A DNA stretch of 12,430 bases from JAZDFC01 sp043808235 (GCA_043808235.1 JAZDFC010000077.1:1-12430), one strand, 5' to 3'; positions 1-7,139 are shown, counted from the stretch's first letter. Translations and numbers: made by a program. The notes: a model not told the origin generated them from the sequence alone.

Positions 1-93
1 GACAATTCCATCAATGTTGAAATTAATAATTCCGATTTTACACTAAGTGAAAAAGTATGTAAGAATATTTATGTATTTCCTCAAAATCCGTAA
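1..93 (+). CDS. 3' end of an upstream gene, FeoA-like C-terminus (partial)
   Basis: The first reading frame is open from base 1 to a TAA at 91-93, giving 30 residues that end VCKNIYVFPQNP. The tail alternates short beta-strand-like stretches (INVEI, DFTLS) with a final KNIYV. This resembles the end of FeoA-type SH3-like domains, where a strand carrying Leu is followed by a short acidic helix and an I-x-V strand. A small FeoA ahead of a DtxR-FeoA regulator and FeoB would fit the operon. Only 22 bases separate the stop from the next start, so co-transcription is likely. The match is a pattern judgement on 30 residues; it could be the end of an unrelated protein. Confidence 0.45.
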   Translation, partial: DNSINVEINNSDFTLSEKVCKNIYVFPQNP

Positions 94-115
94 ATTGAAA
101 TGAAGGGAGAGTAAT

Positions 116-1138
116 ATGCCAATACTAATAATTTTCGCGACATCGATTTTAATTCTGCTCATTATATTTCATCCTAAGGGTATTAAAGCGAGGATTCAAA
201 AAAGCGAACAAAATAAAAGAAGAATGCAGATTGAAGATGCTCTTAAACATCTTTACGATTGTGAATATAAAAACAGTATGTGCTCACTTCAAAGTATTTC
301 CGGTAATCTTGCTGTGTCAACAGATCATGCATCGGAATTAATTTCTACGCTGCAAAAGATGAAATTGATTTCTGCCGAGGGCGGGCATTTGAAATTAACA
401 AATGAAGGCAGATCATACGCTTTAAAGGTAGTGCGCATGCACAGGTTGTGGGAGAGATATCTTGCCGACGAAACAAGCCTGACCGAAACCGAATGGCATG
501 ACGAAGCGCATTTATTGGAACACACTTTAAATGAGGAAGAGATAAACAAAATGGCGGCGAAGATTGGCAACCCTATCTTCGATCCGCATGGCGATCCGAT
601 TCCTTCTCCCGAAGGAAAAATTTATTCTGTCAAGGGCAAACAGCTTTGTGAATTAAACGAAGGGGACTTCGCCAGAATTATTCATCTTGAAGATGAACCC
701 AACGCGATCTATTCTCAGTTAGTAGCCGCCGGTTTACATCCGGCTATGCAAATTCGTGTTATGGAATCCTCGAAGGATAGAATTAAAATTGATGCCGAAG
801 GTGAAGAGTGCATTTTCTCGCCGATTGTAGCAATGAATGTAACGGTACAACCGATTGATAAAAGTGAAGCAATTATTGATAGTTTCGAACCATTGACTGC
901 ATTGAAGGAAGGTGAATCCGCAATTGTAAGAGGAATCTCGAAGGCTTGCCGCGGACAACAACGAAGAAGGCTGCTCGATTTAGGGATTGTGCCCGGCAGT
1001 TTGATCACGTCGTTAATGAAAAGTCCAAGCGGCGATCCAACGGCATACTTAGTTCGCGAGGCTACTGTTGCTCTGCGCAAAGAACATGCGGGATTGATCT
1101 TCATTAAAAAAATTGATAATGAAAGGAAAGCAATATGA
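116..1138 (+). CDS. Membrane-anchored DtxR-family metal regulator fused to two FeoA domains
   Basis: Predicted metal-responsive regulator or FeoB accessory protein of 340 residues. Residues 2-18 are a hydrophobic helix followed by basic residues (HPKGIKAR), predicting an anchor with the rest in the cytosol. Residues 38-105 form a DtxR-like winged helix. Residues 106-160 form the DtxR metal-binding/dimerisation domain: H109 and E113 in HRLWE, then H128, E130, H132, E135 and H136 in HDEAHLLEH. These fit the known DtxR/MntR ligand pattern, with His where DtxR has Cys102. Two FeoA-like SH3 domains follow at about 178-246 and 258-333; the second carries RRRLLDLGIVPG and VALRKEHAG, strong FeoA signatures. 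A good Shine-Dalgarno (GGGAGAG) lies 5 bases before the ATG. The stop overlaps the feoB start as ATGA, so translation is probably coupled. The tethered sensor plus double FeoA is unusual; DNA binding and the metal sensed are inference. Confidence 0.88.
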   Translation: MPILIIFATSILILLIIFHPKGIKARIQKSEQNKRRMQIEDALKHLYDCEYKNSMCSLQSISGNLAVSTDHASELISTLQKMKLISAEGGHLKLTNEGRSYALKVVRMHRLWERYLADETSLTETEWHDEAHLLEHTLNEEEINKMAAKIGNPIFDPHGDPIPSPEGKIYSVKGKQLCELNEGDFARIIHLEDEPNAIYSQLVAAGLHPAMQIRVMESSKDRIKIDAEGEECIFSPIVAMNVTVQPIDKSEAIIDSFEPLTALKEGESAIVRGISKACRGQQRRRLLDLGIVPGSLITSLMKSPSGDPTAYLVREATVALRKEHAGLIFIKKIDNERKAI

Positions 1139-1944
1139 GCGAACAAGGCTGCGAAAGTTGTCCCGTGTATGTTCCGGGTAACTTGAAAAAACTGGGAGTA
1201 AATCTTGTTGATAATGATTATGTACTAGCGCTTGCCGGAAATCCTAATACAGGTAAAAGTACTGTTTTTAATAATTTGACGGGACTAAGACAGCACACCG
1301 GGAATTGGCCTGGAAAAACCGTAACCCGTGCCGAAGGCGCATTTGAGTATAATGGAAATAAATATAAAATGATAGATCTCCCCGGAACATATTCTCTTTT
1401 ATCTACCAGTACTGACGAAGAAGTTGCGCGGGATTTTATTTTATTCGGTAAGCCCGATGTTACAGTAATAGTTGCGGATGCGACAAGATTAGAAAGAAAT
1501 TTAAATCTCGTGCTGCAGGTTCTTGAAATTACAGAAAAAGCTGTTCTATGTGTTAATCTAATTGACGAAGCGAAAAGAAACAATATTGAGATTGATGAAA
1601 GACAATTGTCCAAAGAGTTGGGAATACCTGTTATTTTAGCAGCCGCAAGGCAGAAGAAGGGTATGGAAGAATTATTAAAAGCTATCAACGATGTGGCAAC
1701 CGGTCAATTTATTTGCAAGCCGCATCGGATTAATACTGAATCAATTCAAATGCTTAAAGCAATTAAAGATATTTCCGGGGAAATTGAAAAAGAATTTCCA
1801 GGATTACCCAATGCACGCTGGGTTGCAATGAGGCTGCTCGAAGGGGATCAAAAAATAATAGATGCAATACAAAGTGGTGAACTCGGTTCACTATCCTCAA
1901 AAGAATATGTTATTCAAGATGAAGAAAGAAGGTTGGAAGTATGA
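1135..1944 (+). CDS. feoB: FeoB ferrous iron transporter, N-terminal G-protein part (split FeoB)
   Basis: GTP-binding half of the Fe(II) transporter, 269 residues and cytosolic. G1 is GNPNTGKST (35-43). The switch I/G2 region is TGNWPGKTVT (55-64), G3 is DLPGTYSL (81-88), and G4 is NLID (141-144). The G5 region is near 168-176 (LAAARQKKG), with Ala replacing the common Ser-Ala. Residues 195-260 are the helical GDI-like region that couples the G domain to the membrane part in full-length FeoB. There is a short N-terminal extension with a CESC pair (C6, C9) of unknown role. The ATG overlaps the regulator's stop and has AGGAA just upstream. The protein ends where ordinary FeoB continues into its membrane domain; that domain is the next ORF, again overlapping by ATGA. 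It must therefore assemble with the next product. Family assignment is secure; the two-chain arrangement is read directly from the sequence. Confidence 0.95.
   Translation: MSEQGCESCPVYVPGNLKKLGVNLVDNDYVLALAGNPNTGKSTVFNNLTGLRQHTGNWPGKTVTRAEGAFEYNGNKYKMIDLPGTYSLLSTSTDEEVARDFILFGKPDVTVIVADATRLERNLNLVLQVLEITEKAVLCVNLIDEAKRNNIEIDERQLSKELGIPVILAAARQKKGMEELLKAINDVATGQFICKPHRINTESIQMLKAIKDISGEIEKEFPGLPNARWVAMRLLEGDQKIIDAIQSGELGSLSSKEYVIQDEERRLEV
1927..1944 (+). promoter_or_regulatory. Shine-Dalgarno and ATGA stop-start overlap joining the two feoB halves
   Basis: AGAAGG at 1927-1932 is followed by 8 bases and then ATGA at 1941-1944. The TGA ends the G-protein ORF and the ATG begins the permease ORF. 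The same arrangement occurs at 1135-1138 between the regulator and the G-protein ORF. This supports translational re-initiation rather than a sequencing frameshift. No obvious slippery heptamer is present. Confidence 0.7.
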
Positions 1945-3380
1945 ATACTGTGATTGATGAAACAAAAAATGCAAGAAATGGATTACTTGCAGCAGCTGAA
2001 AAAAAACGGTGGGAAATTGGTGAAAATTTTCATGATACGCTTATCGAAAGCATTTATACAGATGCTGCGCGAATTGCCGGTTTTACTGTATCGCATACCG
2101 GTGAGAAGAAGAAAGTTAATTTTGATCAGAAATTAGATAGAATCTTAACAAGCCGCAGATGGGGTTTTCCGTTAATGTTTTTAATGCTGGCAGTTGTTTT
2201 TTGGCTTACTGTCTCCGGTGCGAATTATCCTTCCGCATGGATTGCTTCATTGTTATTAGATGGATTGCATCCCGTTTTGAAAAATTTTGCAGCATCAATT
2301 GGTTCACCGGAATGGATAAGCGGTTTGTTAATTGACGGTGGTTATCTCGCGATGGCCTGGGTGGTGAGCGTAATGCTTCCGCCAATGGCGATATTTTTTC
2401 CGATGTTCACATTGCTCGAAGATTTTGGATATTTGCCGCGAGTGGCTTTTAATATGGACAACCTATTTAAACGGGCAGGGGCTCACGGTAAACAGGCTCT
2501 AACAATGAGCATGGGTTTTGGATGCAACGCTGCGGGTATTGTTGCAACCAGAATTATTGATAGTCCGAGAGAAAGACTTCTTGCAATGATCACAAATAAT
2601 TTTTCGCTTTGTAATGGAAGATGGCCTACACAAATTTTAATTGCAACAATATTTATAGGCGGTGTAGTGCCTGCACACATTGCTGGAATCGTTTCGGCAT
2701 TTGCTGTTGTGGTTATTGCACTGTTTGGAATTGTACTTAGTCTTGTTGTATCATGGGGTTTATCTAAAACAATTCTAAAAGGAAAAGCATCCGCCTTCAG
2801 CCTTGAACTTCCACCTTATCGGCCGCCGAGAATTTTACAGACGCTCTATACAAGTCTTATCGACAGAACTCTTTTCGTACTTTGGCGTGCACTTGTTTTT
2901 GCAATACCGGCAGGTTTTGTAATCTGGCTTGTTGCAAATGTAAAAATCGAAGATGTAAGTCTTGCAGAATATTTTATTAATGCTGTAGATCCGGTTGCAT
3001 TTATCTTTGGATTAAACGGCGTTATATTTTTAGCTTATATCATTGCAATTCCCGCAAATGAAATTGTTGTTCCAACAGTACTAATGTTGACGGTGATGAC
3101 TGCGAACATTCATGGTGTCGGTGCGGGTACTGGAGTAATGTTCGAGATGGAATCTGTAACAGACACCGCAAATATTTTGCAGCTTGGCGGATGGACAACT
3201 CTCACTGGAATTAATTTGATGATATTTAGTTTGCTTCATAATCCATGTTCAACAACACTCTATACGATTTACAAGGAATCCGGCAGCTTTAAATGGATGA
3301 TCGTATCGGCAGTATTACCGCTGGCAATGGGATTTTTAATGTGTCTGTTTGTTGCTCAAATTTGGAGAATATTCTTTTAA
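1941..3380 (+). CDS. feoB: FeoB ferrous iron transporter, C-terminal membrane permease part (split FeoB)
   Basis: Inner-membrane Fe(II) permease half, 479 residues. It has a soluble helical leader of about 70 residues, then about eight hydrophobic segments. The first Gate motif is GFGCNAAG with C195, followed by CNGRWPTQ around C224; the second Gate region contains NPCSTTLYTIYKESGSFKW with C436. A conserved acidic residue lies in PANEIVVP (E374). These match the Gate/nucleoside-recognition repeats of FeoB. CNGRWP replaces the CGARLP of E. coli-type FeoB, like the CNGRFP variant I recall from clostridial FeoBs. The start is supported by AGAAGG at 1927-1932, 8 bases before the ATG, and by a TGA in the same frame at 1920-1922, which rules out a longer N-terminus. 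No FeoC is seen. The gene ends 4 bases from the stop of the converging ppk1. Confidence 0.95.
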   Translation: MNTVIDETKNARNGLLAAAEKKRWEIGENFHDTLIESIYTDAARIAGFTVSHTGEKKKVNFDQKLDRILTSRRWGFPLMFLMLAVVFWLTVSGANYPSAWIASLLLDGLHPVLKNFAASIGSPEWISGLLIDGGYLAMAWVVSVMLPPMAIFFPMFTLLEDFGYLPRVAFNMDNLFKRAGAHGKQALTMSMGFGCNAAGIVATRIIDSPRERLLAMITNNFSLCNGRWPTQILIATIFIGGVVPAHIAGIVSAFAVVVIALFGIVLSLVVSWGLSKTILKGKASAFSLELPPYRPPRILQTLYTSLIDRTLFVLWRALVFAIPAGFVIWLVANVKIEDVSLAEYFINAVDPVAFIFGLNGVIFLAYIIAIPANEIVVPTVLMLTVMTANIHGVGAGTGVMFEMESVTDTANILQLGGWTTLTGINLMIFSLLHNPCSTTLYTIYKESGSFKWMIVSAVLPLAMGFLMCLFVAQIWRIFF

Positions 3381-3384
3381 CCGG

Positions 3385-5520
3385 TCAGTCTTTTATTACT
3401 TTCCTTGTAGTGGATTTATTTTGAGGTACTTGAGTATTAAGCATTGACCATTCTTGTAAAGAAATACGATGTGCGGAATCTTCCGAAGTGATGAAATCGT
3501 ATTTCCCATTTGAGTGTAAAATTCGGGCTTTCACATTATCTTTAAGAGAAATTTCCAGGATATTTTTTATAATAAGCCGCTTAATTTTAGGATCTTCAAT
3601 CGGGAAGATTGTTTCAACCCTTCGGTCTAAATTTCTCTGCATCATATCGGCGCTGCCGGAATAAATTTCTTCCTTACCGTTGTTATAGAAATAATAAATC
3701 CGGCTATGTTCAAGAAAACGACCAACAATGCTTATCACTTTTATATTTTCACTTAAGCCAGGAATTCCCGGCACAAGACAGCAAATCCCTCTTATTATCA
3801 GGTCAATCTTTACGCCGTTATTTGATGCTTCGTACATGGCAGTAATTAAAGTCGTATCAACGAGCGAATTCATTTTAAAAATTAGATGAGCTTTTCGTCC
3901 TTCTTTTGCATGGCAAATCTCACGATCAATCAATTTTATAAATTTTTCTCGCATATCAATCGGCGCGACAAATAGTTTTCTGAATTTTTTCTGCTCGGAG
4001 TACCCTGTTAGAAAATTGAAAATTTCAGAGACATCCGCGCACAGTTCTTCATCGGCTGAAAACAAACTTAGGTCGGTATATATTCTTGCAGTAACAGAAT
4101 TATAATTCCCGGTTCCAAGATGTACATACCGTTTAACACCATCGGTTTCTTTACGTACAATCAAGGTCATCTTGGAATGCGTTTTTAATCCAACCAATCC
4201 GTAAACCACATGTACGCCAGCCTTCTCAAGCTCTCTTGCCCAAAAGATATTATTCTCTTCATCAAACCGCGCTTTTAATTCGACTAATACCGCTACTTGT
4301 TTTTTCCTCTCGGCGGCCTCAATCAAATATTTTATGATAGGAGAATTTGGTCCAACTCTATACAATGTTTGCTTGATAGCCAATACTTCCGGATCCTGCG
4401 AGGCTATTTTAATAAAATCAATAACCGGGGCAAAAGAATCGAAGGGATGTTGTAAAAATATATCACCCTTTTGAATCAACTGAAAGATATCGGCCTCTTC
4501 AAATATTTTTGGCGCTACAGGGTGAAATGATTTCTCCTTCAAATGCGGAAGAGGTAAATCGTACAAAGCCATTACGGCGCTCAATCCAAGTGGGCCATCG
4601 ATGTAATGTATTGCATCGGGAGTCAATTCAAGATTCTCTGATAAAGTCTCGAGCATGAAATCTGGTGTCTCCCTCTCGATCTCGAGAAGTACGACGATGC
4701 CGAATTTTCTTTGTTTAATGTTCTCCTCAATCAATTCAAGAAGATCGTCTGCTTCATCTTCCTGAATTTCCAAATCTGTATCGCGTATAATTCTAAAACG
4801 GTTTGCGCTTAAGATTTCAACACCCGGGAATAATGTATAAAGATTATTCTTTATCAGATCTTCAAGCCATATATATTTTGCACAAAACTTAGAGCCGTTT
4901 TGCTTTGAATCGGATTTAACAATGTCTTCAATCCTCAGCAAACGCGGCAGAATATTAGGAATTTTGACCCGCGCAAAATGTTTTTCACCATTTGATTTTT
5001 TGATTAGGATTGCAAAACTGATACTCAAATTCGAAATGTGCGGGAATGGTCTGCCGGGATCGAACGCAAGCGGAGTAAGTACCGGGTAAATTTCTTTTTG
5101 AAAATATATATTTAATTGTTCTTTCTCAGTCCCGGACAGCTCGTTAAAATCGAGTATTGATACATTTTCTTTTCGAAGCGACGGTACAATCTCCTCATTC
5201 CAATACGAATATATTTTATGAATCATTGGCTGTACTTCTTTTTCCATTTCACGGATTTCTTGTATCGGTGTCATACCGTCGATGCGGGTTTCGATGATAT
5301 TAGCTTTGATTTGCTCGCGAATACCCGAAACGCGGATCATATAATGTTCGTCAAGGTTGGAAAAGAAGATTGAAATGAATTTTATCTTATCAAGTAAAGG
5401 TAAATCCGGATTAAACGCTTCCTGCATAACTCGACGGTTAAATTCGATCCAGCTTAAATCTCTATTGAAAAAATTTTCGGGTTGCAGATATTTTTTTAAT
5501 TTATCTTTTGTCAAATTCAT
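3385..5520 (-). CDS. ppk1: Polyphosphate kinase 1
   Basis: Makes inorganic polyphosphate reversibly from ATP through a phosphohistidine intermediate. At 711 residues it is normal length for PPK1. The N-terminal domain opens with FFNRDLSWIEFNRRV (17-31), a PPK1 hallmark. The catalytic core includes KQTLYRVG (383-390) and VELKARFDEENNI (413-425). H448 in GLKTHSK matches the autophosphorylated His of the E. coli enzyme (H435). HLGTGNYN lies at 467-474, and H605 in LEHSRIYYF matches the second essential His (H592). The C-terminal part SADMMQRNLDRRVE is also typical. The start gives an N-terminus just ahead of the FFNRDLSW motif; its Shine-Dalgarno is weak (GGA 11 bases upstream). It lies 76 bases downstream of the deaminase on the same strand and is probably co-transcribed with it. 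No terminator hairpin is evident at its 3' end, where it meets feoB. Confidence 0.97.
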   Translation of the reverse strand: MNLTKDKLKKYLQPENFFNRDLSWIEFNRRVMQEAFNPDLPLLDKIKFISIFFSNLDEHYMIRVSGIREQIKANIIETRIDGMTPIQEIREMEKEVQPMIHKIYSYWNEEIVPSLRKENVSILDFNELSGTEKEQLNIYFQKEIYPVLTPLAFDPGRPFPHISNLSISFAILIKKSNGEKHFARVKIPNILPRLLRIEDIVKSDSKQNGSKFCAKYIWLEDLIKNNLYTLFPGVEILSANRFRIIRDTDLEIQEDEADDLLELIEENIKQRKFGIVVLLEIERETPDFMLETLSENLELTPDAIHYIDGPLGLSAVMALYDLPLPHLKEKSFHPVAPKIFEEADIFQLIQKGDIFLQHPFDSFAPVIDFIKIASQDPEVLAIKQTLYRVGPNSPIIKYLIEAAERKKQVAVLVELKARFDEENNIFWARELEKAGVHVVYGLVGLKTHSKMTLIVRKETDGVKRYVHLGTGNYNSVTARIYTDLSLFSADEELCADVSEIFNFLTGYSEQKKFRKLFVAPIDMREKFIKLIDREICHAKEGRKAHLIFKMNSLVDTTLITAMYEASNNGVKIDLIIRGICCLVPGIPGLSENIKVISIVGRFLEHSRIYYFYNNGKEEIYSGSADMMQRNLDRRVETIFPIEDPKIKRLIIKNILEISLKDNVKARILHSNGKYDFITSEDSAHRISLQEWSMLNTQVPQNKSTTRKVIKD

Positions 5521-5596
5521 ATCAAAAAATCCAATCTCAATTTAACCGAAATATAATTGAACGAAAATATATTATCTATCAACTTCAAATACAAAG

Positions 5597-6088
5597 TTAG
5601 TCATTCTCTATTTTTCGAGCAGAACTGAACTTTTCGAGATTATATTCTATCTGTTTCGAAGGTATTGGAAGTCGGCGGAGATTTACTCCGGCTTTCTTAA
5701 AAAAATCTTCAGCCATAGTATCATGATAATCCGAAAAAATTACAACTTCTTTTATACCCGCGGTAATAAGTGCTTTTGAACAATTTGTGCACGGCATATT
5801 GGTAACATACGCAATTGCCCCTGCCGTACTAATGCCATGAATTGAGCATTGCAGCAACGCATTCATTTCCGCATGTATTGTTCGAACGCAATGATTATCC
5901 ACAACCATGCACCCGGCATCTTCGCAGTGATCATCACCGGGAATAGAGCCATTGTAACCGGTGGAAAGAATTCTTTTTTCTCTTACTAAAACGCATCCGC
6001 AATGCATACGCGGACAAGTAGCCCGTTCCGAAACCAGCATTGCAACTTTTAAAAAATATTCATCCCATGATGGACGGTGTATGTGCAT
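5597..6088 (-). CDS. Deoxycytidylate (dCMP) deaminase, ComEB type
   Basis: Zinc-dependent deamination of dCMP to dUMP, feeding dTMP synthesis; cytosolic, 163 residues. The catalytic zinc motif is HAEMN with H72 and E74, plus PCTNC with C100 and C103. The region GYNGSIPGDDHCEDAGC (44-60) and H66/C67 supply the extra Cys/His residues that bind a second structural zinc in dCMP deaminases and set them apart from plain cytidine deaminases. The start is supported by GGAG 7 bases before the ATG. The first 17 codons are repeated in degenerate form at 7161-7211. The gene follows the nucleotidyltransferase pair on the same strand after 169 bases and precedes ppk1. A ComEB-like role in DNA uptake is possible by name only; no competence genes are visible. 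Confidence 0.93.
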   Translation of the reverse strand: MHIHRPSWDEYFLKVAMLVSERATCPRMHCGCVLVREKRILSTGYNGSIPGDDHCEDAGCMVVDNHCVRTIHAEMNALLQCSIHGISTAGAIAYVTNMPCTNCSKALITAGIKEVVIFSDYHDTMAEDFFKKAGVNLRRLPIPSKQIEYNLEKFSSARKIEND

Positions 6089-6109
6089 AGAATTACTCCA
6101 GTGTTTTTA

Positions 6110-6117
6110 CAAATTTA
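6110..6117 (-). promoter_or_regulatory. Possible Bacteroidota-type -7 element upstream of the dCMP deaminase
   Basis: On the - strand this reads TAAATTTG, matching the TAnnTTTG -7 consensus described for Bacteroidota. It lies about 21 bases before the deaminase start. I see no matching TTTG -33 element at the expected distance, and this lineage may use ordinary sigma-70 boxes, so the call is weak. Confidence 0.25.
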
Positions 6118-6175
6118 ATAAAATCGGGGAGATGGATTGAGAATATTTTACCGAAACCTTATAGTATTGGCGCTT

Positions 6176-6191
6176 ATCCGCCAAAGCGGAT
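6176..6191. repeat. Short perfect inverted repeat with T-run on the + side
   Basis: ATCCGC and GCGGAT form a 6-bp stem around a CAAA loop, followed on the + strand by TTGTTTTTTA. It has the form of a small intrinsic terminator in the + direction, but no + strand gene lies upstream of it. On the - strand, where the flanking genes lie, no T-run follows. It is more likely a fragment of a small intergenic palindromic repeat than a working terminator. Confidence 0.4.
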
Positions 6192-6257
6192 TGTTTTTTA
6201 TGTCAAGATATTTACAATAATTTTTCCATTTTCCATCATCCATTGCGGCTTGCCGTG

Positions 6258-6506
6258 CTATGGGTTTCTTCCATCGAATTTAGAAAAAATCATTTCTATT
6301 TCATTCTCTGTAAAATCTGTTTTATATAGTCGAAGAAAAATTTGTTTTCTTTTATCGTTGTTTGTCAACTCCGGTGATAAGGATGCTTCGATCATTTTAA
6401 GAGCAGATTGGAACATACTATCGCTCATTTTTAATCGTACTTCGCCGGTAAGTGCCATCATCATTTTTTTATGTTTTTCTTCTATGTCTTTAGCTGTGTC
6501 AAGCAT
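6258..6506 (-). CDS. Small hypothetical protein paired with the nucleotidyltransferase
   Basis: An 82-residue, charged, probably all-helical protein with no signal peptide or membrane segment. Features include LTGEVRLKMSDSMFQSAL (19-36), a conserved-looking core, and IFLRLYKTDFTENE (55-68). I recall similar small proteins (ERLRMG..MF...A, then LFLRLY) of unknown function beside nucleotidyltransferase genes in other bacteria; I cannot name the family. The start ATG lies inside the sequence that would encode the last codons of the upstream nucleotidyltransferase if its TAA were read through: ATGCTTGA holds both this ATG and that reading frame's TGA. This suggests an ancestral coupled pair and a possible toxin-antitoxin-like or regulatory partnership. 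It lacks an obvious HEPN RX4-6H motif, so a MNT/HEPN pair is not supported. Confidence 0.65.
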   Translation of the reverse strand: MLDTAKDIEEKHKKMMMALTGEVRLKMSDSMFQSALKMIEASLSPELTNNDKRKQIFLRLYKTDFTENEIEMIFSKFDGRNP

Positions 6507-6546
6507 TTTGAGCCATCTCGAATTCTTTTTCCAAATGCAGTTCTTA
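6499..6546 (-). other. In-frame 3' extension of the nucleotidyltransferase behind a TAA codon
   Basis: After the TAA at 6544-6546 the nucleotidyltransferase frame continues for 14 codons as ELHLEKEFEMAQNA and stops at TGA 6499-6501, overlapping the next gene's start by 8 bases. The extended peptide looks like a natural amphipathic C-terminal helix (NRWI-x-ELHLEKEFE). The extended protein would have about 180 residues. The TAA could be a recent single-base nonsense change, for example from AAA or GAA. Confidence 0.5.
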
Positions 6547-7041
6547 AATCCATCTATTCAAATAATTTCGATCGCAATCGGTGTGCAACAAATTATTGAC
6601 ATCTTTTATTTGCAATTCTGAAAAATACTGTCTTATCCATTCTAATTTCGAGATAATCAAATCTTCTTTACTGACGATGTATAAATCAAAATTATTTATA
6701 GTGATTTTTTTTCTATTTGCGAATTCTTCAATCCGGTATTGAGTGTTTTTTCTAATAATAAAATCTATTTTGAATGAGCTTTCTAGATGTATTAAATTGA
6801 ATAAAAATTCCTTATTAACTGCATCATTTATAGCATGTTCGGATAAATAAAAATCAGTGGTAAATTCATCGATGAAATTATTCATGTTGAATTTAGAAAG
6901 TTCGATTACAATATCAATATCCCGTGTCATTCGTGGAATAGCATAGTAAATCATCGCCATGGAACCGGTGAGCATATAATGTATCTTCAGTTTCTCCAAC
7001 CGGGAAGTAACAATTTTTAATATGTCAAGTTCGGAAGGCAT
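6544..7041 (-). CDS. MNT/AbiEii-like nucleotidyltransferase, probably C-terminally truncated
   Basis: Predicted DNA polymerase-beta-fold nucleotidyltransferase of 165 residues. The motif GS (26-27) followed by DID (D41, D43) gives the GS...DxD signature, and D93 in KIDFI is a plausible third metal ligand. IVSKEDLIISKLEW (122-135) is typical of the AbiEii/DUF6036-like group, which includes toxins of type IV toxin-antitoxin and phage-abortive systems and also uncharacterised proteins. The Shine-Dalgarno is not obvious. It is followed by the 82-residue ORF and preceded at 7140-7211 by a decayed fragment of the dCMP deaminase gene. The surrounding DNA is visibly richer in A and T than the housekeeping genes, consistent with acquisition. 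Catalytic family is fairly sure; toxin activity is inference, and the TAA may have removed the last 14 residues. Confidence 0.75.
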   Translation of the reverse strand: MPSELDILKIVTSRLEKLKIHYMLTGSMAMIYYAIPRMTRDIDIVIELSKFNMNNFIDEFTTDFYLSEHAINDAVNKEFLFNLIHLESSFKIDFIIRKNTQYRIEEFANRKKITINNFDLYIVSKEDLIISKLEWIRQYFSELQIKDVNNLLHTDCDRNYLNRWI

Positions 7042-7139
7042 TTACAATAGTTATAAAAGGATGTTAATTAGTTGAAAAATTCTTGAGTACAAAATAAATA
7101 TTAATTTCTAGAATAACACATATTAATAAAGCATCGAAA

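Noticed and set aside
715..1146. 143-codon - strand frame opposite the DtxR-FeoA gene
   Set aside because: Shadow of a well-supported gene, with no recognisable domain and no start signal.
1218..1688. 156-codon - strand frame opposite feoB
   Set aside because: Lies antisense to the conserved G motifs; low-complexity Ser/Leu-rich translation is typical of a reverse-strand shadow.
1923..1944. Programmed or erroneous frameshift joining the feoB ORFs
   Set aside because: There is no slippery heptamer, a separate Shine-Dalgarno is present, and the ATGA overlap mirrors the previous gene junction. Only a narrow 22-base window could hold an indel.
6176..6200. Working terminator for a + strand transcript
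   Set aside because: No + strand gene lies upstream for several kilobases other than feoB, so the hairpin plus T-run is kept only as an inverted repeat.
6250..6621. 123-codon + strand open frame covering the small ORF
   Set aside because: It runs antisense to the 82-residue gene and the end of the nucleotidyltransferase. Its hydrophobic Ser/Phe-rich translation is typical of a shadow frame, and no Shine-Dalgarno is present.
6258..7041. MNT/HEPN toxin-antitoxin pair
   Set aside because: The small protein lacks a HEPN RX4-6H motif and is shorter than typical HEPN proteins, so only the nucleotidyltransferase half is supported.
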